Positions 8,638 through 16,760 of a DNA stretch of 64,000 nucleotides are shown in pieces. Origin of the DNA: Azospirillum sp. SYSU D00513 (lineage in GTDB: Bacteria > Pseudomonadota > Alphaproteobacteria > Azospirillales > Azospirillaceae); the NCBI RefSeq assembly GCF_017356015.1, contig NZ_JAFIQV010000004.1, positions 62,001 through 126,000 of the forward strand. Reading direction: 5' to 3'. The notes under the pieces were generated by a model. That model searched no databases, was not told the DNA's origin, and saw nothing but the letters and a program-made list of their open reading frames with translations. Each line of letters begins with the position of its first letter. Position 1 is the first letter of the stretch. The translations under genes were made by a program, and so were the position numbers.

Positions 8638-9729
8638 ATGACCCAGCCGACCGGCCCGGTGCCCCGCCCCGGGATTCTCGACATCGCCGCCTATGTCGGC
8701 GGTGAGCACCATGGCAGCATCCGCCTCGCCTCGAACGAGGGCGCGCTCGGACCCAGCCCGCGCGCGGTGGAGGCCTACCAGCGCATCGCCGGCGAGCTGC
8801 ACCGCTACCCCGACGGCGGCTCCACCAAGCTGCGCCAGGCGCTCGCAAAGCGCTACGGGCTGGACGCGGACCGCATCGTCTGTGGCGCCGGCTCCGACGA
8901 GCTGATCGGTCTCCTGGTCCGCGCCTACGCAGGGCCGGGCGACGAGGTGCTGTACAGCCAGTACGGCTTCCTGATGTACCCGATCGCCGCCAAGTCGGTC
9001 GGCGCCACCCCGGTGGTGGCCCCGGAAAAGGGGCTGACCGCCGATGTGGACGCGCTGCTGGCCCGCGTCACCCCGCGCACCCGGCTGGTCTTCCTCGCCA
9101 ACCCGAACAACCCCACGGGCACCTACCTGAAGGCGGAGGAGGTCGCGCGCCTGCACGCCGGGCTGCCCGCGGACGTCATTCTGGTCATCGACGCGGCCTA
9201 CGCCGAATACATGACGCAGAACGACTATTCCGACGGCACCGGGCTCGTGGAGCGCCACCCGAACGTCGTGGTGACCCGCACCTTCTCGAAGATCTTCGCG
9301 CTGGGTTCGGTGCGGCTGGGCTGGGCTTACTGCCCGGCGGCCATCGCCGACGTGCTGAACCGCATCCGCGGCCCCTTCAACGTCACCGCCGCCGCCCAGG
9401 CGGCCGGCGTGGCGGCGCTGGAGGACGTGGAGTTCATCGACCGCTCCCGTGCCCACAACGACCAGTGGCGCGCCTGGTTCTCCGACGCGGCGACGGCGCT
9501 CGGCCTGACCGTCCATCCCAGCGTCGCCAATTTCGTGCTGGTGGACTTCAAGGGCCAGAGGCCCGGCAAGGACGACGCCGAGGCCGCGCGCCTGTTCCTG
9601 AAGGAGCGCGGCATCCTGGTCCGCCAGATGCCCAGCTACGGCCTGCCGAGCTGCCTGCGCGTCACCATCGGCACCGAGGCCGAGATGCGCGCCGTGGTTC
9701 AGGCGCTGAGGGACTTCCTGGCCGCCTGA
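8638..9729 (+). CDS. hisC: Histidinol-phosphate aminotransferase
   Basis: A 363-residue fold-type I PLP aminotransferase that converts imidazole-acetol phosphate to L-histidinol phosphate, often also acting on aromatic keto acids. Visible motifs are LASNEGALGPSP near the N-terminus, ANPNNPTG at 155-161, DAAYAEY at 185-191 and the PLP-binding lysine Lys218 in TRTFSKIFAL, followed by GSVRLGW. The C-terminal arginine region LRVTIGTEAEM binds the substrate phosphate or carboxylate in the family. Its place between a chorismate-mutase gene and tyrA suggests a role in Phe/Tyr transamination as well as in histidine synthesis. Confidence 0.93.
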   Translation: MTQPTGPVPRPGILDIAAYVGGEHHGSIRLASNEGALGPSPRAVEAYQRIAGELHRYPDGGSTKLRQALAKRYGLDADRIVCGAGSDELIGLLVRAYAGPGDEVLYSQYGFLMYPIAAKSVGATPVVAPEKGLTADVDALLARVTPRTRLVFLANPNNPTGTYLKAEEVARLHAGLPADVILVIDAAYAEYMTQNDYSDGTGLVERHPNVVVTRTFSKIFALGSVRLGWAYCPAAIADVLNRIRGPFNVTAAAQAAGVAALEDVEFIDRSRAHNDQWRAWFSDAATALGLTVHPSVANFVLVDFKGQRPGKDDAEAARLFLKERGILVRQMPSYGLPSCLRVTIGTEAEMRAVVQALRDFLAA

Positions 9730-9754
9730 CGGGCCGGAGACCCTGCGGGAACCT

Positions 9755-10042
9755 TCAGGCCGCCCTGGGCTGGACGTCCCGCTCGATTTCCGCGCCGCGC
9801 TCCGACGCGGCGGATGACAGGTCGTGCGCGGCCTGGAGGTTCATCCAGAACTCCGGCGTCGTGCCGAAATAGCGGGCAAGGCGCAGGGCCGTGTCCGCCG
9901 TCACGCCCCGCCGCTCGTTGACGATCTCCCCGATGCGGGTCGCCGGGACGCGCAGGGCGAGCGCCAGCGCGTCTGCGGAAATCGAAAGCGGCGCCATGAA
10001 CTCCTCGCGGAGCACGTCGCCGGGGTGAGTCCTGATCCGCAC
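9755..10042 (-). CDS. higA: HigA-family addiction-module antitoxin
   Basis: A 95-residue HTH protein of the HigA/VapI type: HPGDVLREEF at the start, helix-turn-helix at about 20-60 (ALALALRVPATRIGEIVNERRGVTADTALRLARYFGTTPEFWMNLQ) and a short tail. HigA antitoxins bind their toxin HigB and repress their own operon. The start is GTG at 10042, preceded by GGAGG at about 8 bases. HigB is normally encoded just upstream, but there is no intact toxin frame there, so the antitoxin looks orphaned. It is convergent with hisC and lies within a small accessory patch. Confidence 0.85.
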   Translation of the reverse strand: MRIRTHPGDVLREEFMAPLSISADALALALRVPATRIGEIVNERRGVTADTALRLARYFGTTPEFWMNLQAAHDLSSAASERGAEIERDVQPRAA

Positions 10043-10177
10043 GGCAAGCCTCCTTCGCCATCCCAGTACGCGCCTTCACTGTCTTCGAATTGACACCCCT
10101 CCACAAGCGATGTCATGGCTCCCGCATGCTCCTCATCTTTGGGGATGCATGATCACGCAACGCATCACGGGAAACCG

Positions 10178-10387
10178 ATGACCAGGGCCTCGACTCCCTC
10201 GATCTTTGTCCGAGCCGAATGGGACTCGGAAGCCAGCGTCTGGGTCGCCGTGAGCGACGACGTGCCGGGCCTCGTCACCGAAGCTGAAACTCCCGATGAA
10301 CTTGAGCGGAAGCTCGGGGTCATGATCCCTGAGCTTCTTGAACTGAATGACGCCCTGATGGGCGGGTTCCCGCCCAAAGCCCGGTAA
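10178..10387 (+). CDS. DUF1902 domain small protein
   Basis: A 69-residue protein matching the DUF1902 pattern (IFVRAEWDSEASVWVAVSDDVPGLVTEAETPDELERKL, then MIPELLELND). This fold is related to HicB-type antitoxins and is often found in toxin-antitoxin-like settings. No HicA-like partner follows. A longer frame from 10115 exists, but the ATG at 10178 starts just before the domain. It is divergent from higA. The function is unknown. Confidence 0.7.
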   Translation: MTRASTPSIFVRAEWDSEASVWVAVSDDVPGLVTEAETPDELERKLGVMIPELLELNDALMGGFPPKAR

Positions 10388-10424
10388 GCCTGCCGAAACG
10401 GTTCTGACCGGCAGCCGAATCCTG

Positions 10425-10556
10425 TCAGTTCACGGCCCGCTTCATCGCCCGGCCGACCGACTTCACGTCCTCGCCAACGCCTTCCACCGTGTTGCAGGCG
10501 GACAGCAGGGTCATGGCGCCGAAAAGCAGCAGGAACAGGGCGGACAGCGTCTTCAT
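10425..10556 (-). CDS. Entericidin EcnA/B family lipoprotein
   Basis: A 43-residue protein with a signal peptide and lipobox (LLSAC, Cys about 21), followed by NTVEGVGEDVKSVGRAMKRA. This matches the entericidin family of small cell-envelope lipoproteins. The ATG is at 10556. A much longer overlapping frame on this strand is spurious upstream of that point. It is convergent with the DUF1902 gene. Confidence 0.85.
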   Translation of the reverse strand: MKTLSALFLLLFGAMTLLSACNTVEGVGEDVKSVGRAMKRAVN

Positions 10557-10703
10557 GGGATGGCTCTGGATCGGGAACTGCGGTCCCGAGAGATAGCGCG
10601 GGGCAGCCCCTCTGCCAAGACGGCGCTTCATGGGCGGCCCGTTCCGGAACGCTCCCCCGGCGGCGCTGTTGTCCTGCGACGAGCAACCGACAGGAGACCC
10701 GCA

Positions 10704-10889
10704 ATGAGCAAGTCCATGCCCCCGATCCCGCCGGAGCAGCAGAGCGACAAGGGGCCCGGCGGCCCCGGCACCATCCACGGCGAGGGCGGCGGCAGCAAGA
10801 GCATGGCCAACGACAACCCGGACAAGAAGGGTCAGCAAGGCAGCGTCAAGGCCAACACCACCCACCAAGGCTACCAGCAGGACCGCTGA
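10704..10889 (+). CDS. Small hydrophilic protein of unknown function
   Basis: A 61-residue, strongly hydrophilic, probably disordered protein rich in Gly, Gln, Lys, Asn and Asp (KGPGGPGTIHGEGG, DNPDKKGQQGSV). CAGGAG lies about 8 bases before the ATG at 10704, which supports translation. It has no signal peptide or membrane segment. I do not recognise a named family. The composition resembles small stress-associated proteins, but that is only a resemblance. Confidence 0.6.
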   Translation: MSKSMPPIPPEQQSDKGPGGPGTIHGEGGGSKSMANDNPDKKGQQGSVKANTTHQGYQQDR

Positions 10890-11035
10890 GCGAGCCCGAA
10901 AGGCGCGGCCGTGGAGCCGGCACCCGCCGGTTCCGGCCGAGTTTCGTTCCGGCGCAACTTTCCCTTGGTCGGTCCGCGCCCCGGTGGTGTAAAGCTGTCG
11001 CCCCAACGACCGCCACCCGCCGCCGGGATTCCGCC

Positions 11036-11926
11036 ATGACCGACACCGCCCCCCTGTTCGACCGCGTCGCCATCATCGGCATCGGCCTGATCGGCTCCTC
11101 CCTGGCGCGGGCGCTGACGGAGTATGGGGTGGCGCGCAGCGTCGTCTGTGCGGACCGCAGCATCGACGTCTGCGCCAAGGCCATGGAGCTGGGCATCGTC
11201 GAGATGGCCACGACCGAGATTCCCGTGGCGATGGACGGCGCGGACCTCGTGGTGCTCTGCTCCCCCGTCGGCAGCTTTGCCGAGGTGGGGGAGGCCATCG
11301 CCCCGCACCTGCGCGAGGGCATGATCATCTCCGACGTCGGCTCGGTGAAGCAGGCGGTGCTGCGCGACATCGGCCCGCACCTGCCGGACGGCGTCCATCT
11401 CGTGCCCGGCCATCCGGTCGCGGGCACCGAGCATTCCGGGCCGGAGGCCGGCTTCGCGTCGCTGTTCCAGGGGCGCTGGTGCATTCTGACCCCGCCGCCG
11501 GGCACCGACGCGGGTGCGGTGGAAAAGATGACGGCACTCTGGCGCCGCATCGGCTCGACGGTGGAGATCATGGAGGCGAGCCACCACGACCGCGTGCTGG
11601 CCATCACCTCGCACCTGCCGCACCTCATCGCCTACACCATCGTCGGCACGGCGTCGGACCTGGAGGAGACCACCAAGTCGGAGGTCATCAAGTTCTCCGC
11701 CGGCGGCTTCCGCGACTTCACCCGCATCGCGGCGAGCGACCCGGTGATGTGGCGCGACATCTTCCTGAACAACCGGGAAGCGGTGCTGGACACGCTCCAG
11801 CGCTTCACCGAGGACCTGACCGCCCTCCAGCGCGCGATCCGCTGGGGCGAGGGGCAGCAGCTCCAGGACCATTTCAGCAAGACCCGCACGATCCGCCGCA
11901 GCATCATCGACGCCAAGCAGGCCTGA
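11036..11926 (+). CDS. tyrA: Prephenate/arogenate dehydrogenase
   Basis: A 296-residue NAD(P)-dependent dehydrogenase of tyrosine synthesis. The N-terminal Rossmann motif is VAIIGIGLIGSSLARAL (about 11-27). The catalytic region includes PGHPVAGTEHSGPEAG (about 128-143). Helical dimerisation domain motifs follow (ITSHLPHLIAYTIV, SAGGFRDFTRIAASDPVMW). The last motif is typical of single-domain cyclohexadienyl dehydrogenases, so it may use prephenate, arogenate or both. It probably once followed hisC directly; four small genes now lie between. Confidence 0.95.
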   Translation: MTDTAPLFDRVAIIGIGLIGSSLARALTEYGVARSVVCADRSIDVCAKAMELGIVEMATTEIPVAMDGADLVVLCSPVGSFAEVGEAIAPHLREGMIISDVGSVKQAVLRDIGPHLPDGVHLVPGHPVAGTEHSGPEAGFASLFQGRWCILTPPPGTDAGAVEKMTALWRRIGSTVEIMEASHHDRVLAITSHLPHLIAYTIVGTASDLEETTKSEVIKFSAGGFRDFTRIAASDPVMWRDIFLNNREAVLDTLQRFTEDLTALQRAIRWGEGQQLQDHFSKTRTIRRSIIDAKQA

Positions 11927-11988
11927 TCCCGCCCGCCCGATTCCAACCGCCCCATCCCAACCGCCGCGTCCGAGCGGGCGGAGAGCCC

Positions 11989-13005
11989 CTACCAGGAGAA
12001 GCGCGGCAGCGGCATCAGCTTCAGCGGCCCCAGGAACAGGGCGCCGTTCTGGAGCGTCACCGGCGCCTGGATCACCGGCGTGCCGTCGGCGCCCGGGCGG
12101 GACAGCATGGCGACGACCGTCCGCGCCAGCGTCACCTGGTTGCGTGGAAGCTGCGGCTCCACGGCGGCCAGCAGCTTGTCGGCCCCGCGCAGCTCCGCGC
12201 TGAGGGCGCCCTGCGGCTGGAGTGCCTCGTCCAGCGCCAGCGTTCCGTTGAGCGCCGCCGCCGCCGGCCCCCAGTCGAGCGCCAGCCGGTCCAGCTCGAC
12301 CGTGCCGCCGTCGCGGCTCCAGGCGGACAAGGACGGCGGCTCGATGCGCGGCGGGCGGCCCTGGATGCGCGCGGCGGCCTCCAGCTTGGGGATGCTGCGG
12401 CCGAGCGGTCCGGCGACCGCGTCGGGCAGCCCCTCGGGCAGGGTGATGCCGGTGGCGGTGAGCGCCAGCGACAGGCCGGTTTCCTTGTGCGTGGCCGGCG
12501 GTTCCGCCGGCTGCCGCACGGTCACGCCGAGCGCCGCGATGGCGGTGGGCGCCGCCTCGGGCTGGGCCATCAGGTCGGTGAAGCCGAGCTGCAGCTCCAG
12601 CGGCTGCCCGGCCCCCGTCAGCAGCGCATGGCCCGTCCCGCCGCCGCGCGACAGCAGTTCCAGCGGCACCAACCCGGCCTGTGCGACGGAAGCCCGCTGC
12701 TCGCCGGGCAGGGTCAGGGCGATCCGCCGGTAGTCCCAGGCCGGCGCCTCGGCCACAAGGCGGACACCCCGCCATTCCATCCCGCGCATGGCGAGGTGTG
12801 GGGCCTCGACCGTGGCGCGCAGCGCGAAGGGGAACCCTTCGACCCGCAGCCCCTGATGCTCGACCAGCGCGCCCTCGGCGCGCCGCGCTTCCATCCAGTC
12901 GAGCGCGCCGCGCTCCACGGCGCTGGCCGCCCACCACCACCAGACCGTCCAGGCGAGCGCCGGGATCAGAAGGAGCAGGATGCCCGCCCAGGCCAGTCTT
13001 CTCAC
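11989..13005 (-). CDS. DUF2125 family envelope protein
   Basis: A 338-residue protein with one N-terminal membrane anchor (about residues 4-27, LAWAGILLLLIPALAWTVWWWW) followed by a beta-rich extracytoplasmic region. VEGFPFALRATVEAPHLAMRG, WDYRRIALTLPG and the GALFLGPLKLMPLPRF ending match DUF2125, an alphaproteobacterial family of unknown function that resembles AsmA-like repeats. It is convergent with tyrA, 62 bases away, a common neighbour in this lineage. Confidence 0.8.
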   Translation of the reverse strand: MRRLAWAGILLLLIPALAWTVWWWWAASAVERGALDWMEARRAEGALVEHQGLRVEGFPFALRATVEAPHLAMRGMEWRGVRLVAEAPAWDYRRIALTLPGEQRASVAQAGLVPLELLSRGGGTGHALLTGAGQPLELQLGFTDLMAQPEAAPTAIAALGVTVRQPAEPPATHKETGLSLALTATGITLPEGLPDAVAGPLGRSIPKLEAAARIQGRPPRIEPPSLSAWSRDGGTVELDRLALDWGPAAAALNGTLALDEALQPQGALSAELRGADKLLAAVEPQLPRNQVTLARTVVAMLSRPGADGTPVIQAPVTLQNGALFLGPLKLMPLPRFSW

Positions 13006-13165
13006 CGGTTTCCGCTCCCTCGTCGTGGCATTTCCATGATCAGGGGGCCACTTATAGCCCTGCGTGGTGGAGCGTGCTAGCCTGACCCCGTCGGCTTCAC
13101 CAGGCCGTCACCGATGTTTTGCCAAGCTTCCTGCCAAGCTCCCTTCCGGATCTTCCTGCGTGGAC

Positions 13166-13816
13166 ATGCTGCTCGAGACGTCCCTCCCCAGTCTTCTTCC
13201 CGCCGATCCCGGCGCGGACGCCGCGCCGGCCGGCCGGCTCCCGCCATCGTCCGACTGGACCCGCGACATCGCCGTGGAGCCCGGCACGGATCTCTGGGTC
13301 TTCGGCTACGGCTCCCTGATGTGGAACCCCGGCTTTGCTCATCAGGAGGCGCGCCCGGCCGTGCTGCGCGGCTATCACCGCAGCTTCTGCATCTCCTCTT
13401 CGCGCTACCGCGGCACGCCGGAACGGCCGGGGCTGGTACTCGGCCTTGACCGGGGCGGCTCCTGCCGGGGCGTGGCCTTCCGCGTTGCCGTGGAGGGCGT
13501 GCCCGGGGCGCTCGCCTATCTCTGGGACCGGGAGATGAGCACGCGTGCCTATTGCCCGAAGCTGCTGCCCCTGCGGCTGGCCGGTGACGGACCAGGAGCC
13601 GTGACGGCGCTCTGCTTCGTGGTCGACCGGCGGCACCGGCAATATTGCGGCTGCATCGGCCAGTCCGACATGGCGGAGCGCATCGCCGGCTGCTGTGGCG
13701 AGCGCGGCCCCAACACCGAGTATCTCGCCAACACCGTCGCCCATCTGGACGCGCTGGGCATCCGCGACAAGCGCTTGTTCAGCCTGTACGAGGAAGTCCG
13801 CCGGCGCACCGGCTGA
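13166..13816 (+). CDS. ChaC-like gamma-glutamylcyclotransferase
   Basis: A 216-residue protein with the ChaC-type fold. LWVFGYGSLMWNPGF (about 43-57) is the substrate-binding YGSL loop, and ALAYLWDREM supplies the family's catalytic Glu. ChaC enzymes cleave glutathione to 5-oxoproline and Cys-Gly in the cytoplasm. A longer frame begins at 13064, but residues before 13160 have no homologous character. Starts at ATG 13166 or GTG 13160 are both possible. It is divergent from the DUF2125 gene, and the peptidase gene starts 56 bases after its stop. Confidence 0.85.
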   Translation: MLLETSLPSLLPADPGADAAPAGRLPPSSDWTRDIAVEPGTDLWVFGYGSLMWNPGFAHQEARPAVLRGYHRSFCISSSRYRGTPERPGLVLGLDRGGSCRGVAFRVAVEGVPGALAYLWDREMSTRAYCPKLLPLRLAGDGPGAVTALCFVVDRRHRQYCGCIGQSDMAERIAGCCGERGPNTEYLANTVAHLDALGIRDKRLFSLYEEVRRRTG

Positions 13817-13872
13817 CCTCGCCCGGCACGGCCGTCCTGGCCGGCGGGCGCGCCCGCCCCATATGCTGGGGC

Positions 13873-15846
13873 ATGCCGATCCGATCTCTTTCTTTCCTGC
13901 TTCTTCTCCTGTGCGCGGGTCCGGCCTTCGCCGCCGGCCCGCACCATGATCTCGACGTCACGCTCGACCCGGCCGCGCGCCGGCTGGAAGTGGTGGACCG
14001 GATCCGACTGCCGCCCGGCGAGCGGACCCTGTGGCTGTCGCCCGCGCTGGCCGTCTCGGAGGCCTCCGTCGCCGGTCGGCCACTGCCCGTGCGGCGGGAG
14101 GGCGGGCGGATCCGGCTTACGGTGCCCGCGGATGCTGCCACCGGGGACGGCGCGGAGGTGATCCTGCGCTACGGCGGCACGCTCGCCGCCTTCGGCTCTG
14201 ACGACAGCGGTGATGGGCCGCTGGCGGGGGAGGAAGGGGCCTTCCTGCCCGAAGGCTCCGGCTGGATACCCGCGATGGGCGGAGAGCCGCCGTCCTGGCG
14301 CCTGTCCGTCCGGGTGCCCGCACCCTTCGTCGCCGTGGCGACCGGCCGTCTGTTGGAGGAGGGAAGAGGTCCCGAGGGACACCGCGCTGTCTTCGCCGAG
14401 GACCGCCCGGTGGGCGAGCCGTCGCTCTTCGCCGGCCCCTGGACCGTGCGGGAACGGATGCACGGGGGGCTGCGGCTGCGCACATATTTCCACCCGGAGC
14501 AGGCGGAGCTGAGCGACGGCTACCTCGATCTGACTGCCCGGACCATCGATGACGCCTCGGCGCGGATCGGAGTTTATCCCTTCGACGGCTTCGCCATCCT
14601 GTCGGCGCCGCTCCCCGTCGGCTACGGCTTTCCGGGTCTGACCTACATCGGGCGGCAGGTCATGCCCTTGCCCTTCATCCGCAGCCAGTCGCTGGCCCAC
14701 GAGATCCTGCACAACTGGTGGGGCAACGGCATCCGCGTGGGGGAGGGCGGCAACTGGGCCGAGGGGCTGACCACCTTCATGGCCGATCATGAATCCGCCG
14801 CGCGGCGGTCGCCCGAGGCGGCGCGGGCCATGCGGCTCGACTGGCTGCGCGACTTCGCGGCGCTTCCGCCGGAACGCGACATGCCGCTCACTGCCTTCCG
14901 TGCGCGCGGGCACGACGCCTCGCAGATCGTCGGCTACGGCAAGGCGGCCTTCCTCTTCCACATGCTGGAGGGCGAGATCGGCAAGGACGCCTTTTCGGCC
15001 GGCAGCCGCCGCTTCTGGGAGACGAACCAATTCCGTGACGCCGGCTGGAGCGACCTGCGCCGGGCCTTCGAGGCCGCGTCGGCCCGCGATCTCGGCCCCT
15101 TCTTCGCCCAGTGGCTTGAGCGGTCTGGCGCGCCCGTGCTGCAGCTGAAGGACGTCCGGGCGGAAGACGGCCGCGTGACCGTGACGGCGGCCCAGGACGA
15201 GCCCGCCTATGGGCTGAGCATTCCCGTCGCGATCGAGACGGCGGCTGGGATCGAGCGGCACGTCCTGCGGCTCGATGGGCGGCAGGCCACGGCGTCCTTC
15301 ACCCCCTCCGCCCCCGCCCGGGCCGTCGCGCTGGACCCGGACCAGGACCTGTTCCGCCGTCTCGCTCCCGGCGAGGCGCCACCCATCCTGCGCGACGTGA
15401 CGCTCGACCCCGCCACGGACGTCGTCGTCGCGGCGGAGGGGGAGGCGGATGATGCCGCCAGAGAGCTTGCTCGTCGGCTGATGGACGGCCCGCCGCGCCT
15501 CGTTCCGGCTTCGGGTGCCGACGGTTCAGCCCCGCTCGCCCTCATCGGCACGGCGGAGGCGGTGGAGGGGTTCCTCACCGCGCGCGGCCTGCCGCCGATG
15601 CCCGAGGTCGCCGCGACCGCGCAAGGCGTGACGGCGCGTGTCTGGACCTTCCGGACCCCAAAGGGACGCCCGGTGCTGGCCGTCGCTGGCCGGGACGCGG
15701 CGGCCTTGCGCGCCCTGCTGCGCCCGCTCCCCCATTATGGCCGCCAGAGCTGGCTTCTGTTCGACGGCTCCAGGGTGGCCGAACGCGGCGTCTGGCCGGC
15801 CGGCGACAGTCCGCTGCGGCGTGCAGTGGGGACGGAGGGGAAGTGA
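13873..15846 (+). CDS. Secreted M1-like zinc metallopeptidase
   Basis: A 657-residue protein with a signal peptide (SLSFLLLLLCAGPAFA, cleavage near residue 21). An M1-like N-terminal beta domain is followed by the gluzincin catalytic domain with HEILH (His276, Glu277, His280) and NWAEGLTTF supplying Glu297 as the third ligand. The spacing from HExxH to this Glu is 16 residues, two fewer than the usual 18. WWGNG after the motif is a feature of M1-related bacterial proteins. The last 250 residues are a C-terminal domain I do not recognise. The start at 13873 is chosen because the signal peptide begins there. A terminator-like hairpin follows the stop. Confidence 0.8.
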   Translation: MPIRSLSFLLLLLCAGPAFAAGPHHDLDVTLDPAARRLEVVDRIRLPPGERTLWLSPALAVSEASVAGRPLPVRREGGRIRLTVPADAATGDGAEVILRYGGTLAAFGSDDSGDGPLAGEEGAFLPEGSGWIPAMGGEPPSWRLSVRVPAPFVAVATGRLLEEGRGPEGHRAVFAEDRPVGEPSLFAGPWTVRERMHGGLRLRTYFHPEQAELSDGYLDLTARTIDDASARIGVYPFDGFAILSAPLPVGYGFPGLTYIGRQVMPLPFIRSQSLAHEILHNWWGNGIRVGEGGNWAEGLTTFMADHESAARRSPEAARAMRLDWLRDFAALPPERDMPLTAFRARGHDASQIVGYGKAAFLFHMLEGEIGKDAFSAGSRRFWETNQFRDAGWSDLRRAFEAASARDLGPFFAQWLERSGAPVLQLKDVRAEDGRVTVTAAQDEPAYGLSIPVAIETAAGIERHVLRLDGRQATASFTPSAPARAVALDPDQDLFRRLAPGEAPPILRDVTLDPATDVVVAAEGEADDAARELARRLMDGPPRLVPASGADGSAPLALIGTAEAVEGFLTARGLPPMPEVAATAQGVTARVWTFRTPKGRPVLAVAGRDAAALRALLRPLPHYGRQSWLLFDGSRVAERGVWPAGDSPLRRAVGTEGK

Positions 15847-15874
15847 AAGGGGATCTGGCCGCTCGGGTATGGGG

Positions 15875-15908
15875 GGAGGGCCGCCCATTGACCGGTGGGC
15901 GGCCCTCC
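15875..15908 (+). terminator. Strong GC hairpin after the M1-like peptidase
   Basis: A perfect 13-bp stem (15875-15887 with 15896-15908) closes an 8-base loop 29 bases after the peptidase stop. There is no T-run, so it may act as a transcript-stabilising structure or a factor-assisted terminator. Confidence 0.55.
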
Positions 15909-16185
15909 GGGGAACCGGCGGCATGCCGACGAAACAGCCGCCGGATGCAGACACCATAAAGCGGTCGCCGCCGTGCGGGCAGCTGTCAGAGTTCACAGCT
16001 GGCGGTTGGCCAAATCACGGAGCGGGTACCACGCAGGACCTCCTCCATCGCGCAGAACCGTGCCGGGCGGCGCAACCGGACTCCGCCGCATCCGCCTTAA
16101 GTGCTGGGCCCTTCGTCGGAAGGGCCTTGGGGCCGCTGACCAACGTTGGATTGTGAATTTCAGTTACCGGTTTAATTTACGGTTC
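15909..16185. other. Intergenic remainder before the 71-codon gene
   Basis: No gene is supported here. An 8-bp hairpin with a 4-base loop (about 16107-16126) and an AT-rich stretch at 16149-16184 directly before the next ATG are the only visible features. Confidence 0.35.
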
Positions 16186-16401
16186 ATGCAAACCGCTCTC
16201 TTCCGATACGCCGCACGACCCGACGCCGATGGCCGCTGCTGGAGCGTCATCGACCGCGAATGCGGCAGCTATGTCCGCGCCGGCGGGCGCTGGCTTGCCG
16301 GACTCGGTCCCCAGGCCGCCGCCGAATGGGTCGCCGCCCTGAACCGGTCGGAGCGCGGTTCGCTGGATGAGGATGCGACCGCAGGTCGCCTGGGGCGCTG
16401 A
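16186..16401 (+). CDS. Small protein of unknown function (71 residues)
   Basis: A 71-residue protein beginning MQTALFRYAARPDADGRCW, with SVIDRECGSYVRAGGRWLAGLGP and a hydrophilic tail. It has no signal peptide, membrane segment or recognised domain. A longer frame from 15895 crosses non-coding-like sequence, and the ATG at 16186 lies just after the AT-rich stretch. I do not recognise the family. It is moderately likely to be real because its codon pattern is consistent. Confidence 0.5.
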   Translation: MQTALFRYAARPDADGRCWSVIDRECGSYVRAGGRWLAGLGPQAAAEWVAALNRSERGSLDEDATAGRLGR

Positions 16402-16499
16402 CGCTCCGTCCCGGCGCGGAAAAGCCCTTGTCGAACAGAGGCTTCTCCGTCCGTGGTAACTTGGCCGGGATTACTGGTTGCGTGCGGCGTCCTGTTTGG

Positions 16500-16515
16500 T
16501 TAACGTTCGCTTAAC
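16500..16515 (+). promoter_or_regulatory. CtrA-type binding site upstream of the second hybrid kinase
   Basis: TTAA at 16500-16503, seven bases, then TTAAC at 16511-16515 matches the alphaproteobacterial CtrA consensus TTAA-N7-TTAAC exactly. It lies in an AT-richer stretch 245 bases upstream of the kinase ATG at 16761. The 359-base gap 16402-16760 otherwise holds two copies of a 10-base repeat (CGAACGAATG, near 16709 and 16723) and no gene that I can support. Confidence 0.5.
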
Positions 16516-16760
16516 CATAACGTTGGGGTTCGGGCGTCCGAACTGCGAACACACAGCCATATGCGTGACGACCGGAACCATTTCAGCGCCGCCCCACGGG
16601 CTGCCCACAGGCAGGGCCGTGCCGCGCCATGCCCGCTCCCGTGCGTGCCGCGCAACCGCCAATGCCCGTCCGCGCCGCGGCTGTCCTGATCCCGTCCGCG
16701 CGCACGCCGAACGAATGTCCCCGAACGAATGCCGATGAGACGCCCGGAAGGCCGCGCCGC

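Noticed and set aside
6334-9516. Very long minus-strand frame (about 1,060 codons) across metX, the chorismate-mutase gene and hisC
   Set aside because: It spans genes on both strands in a non-coding frame and has Arg/Gly/His-rich composition; metX, the mutase and hisC are all intact in other frames.
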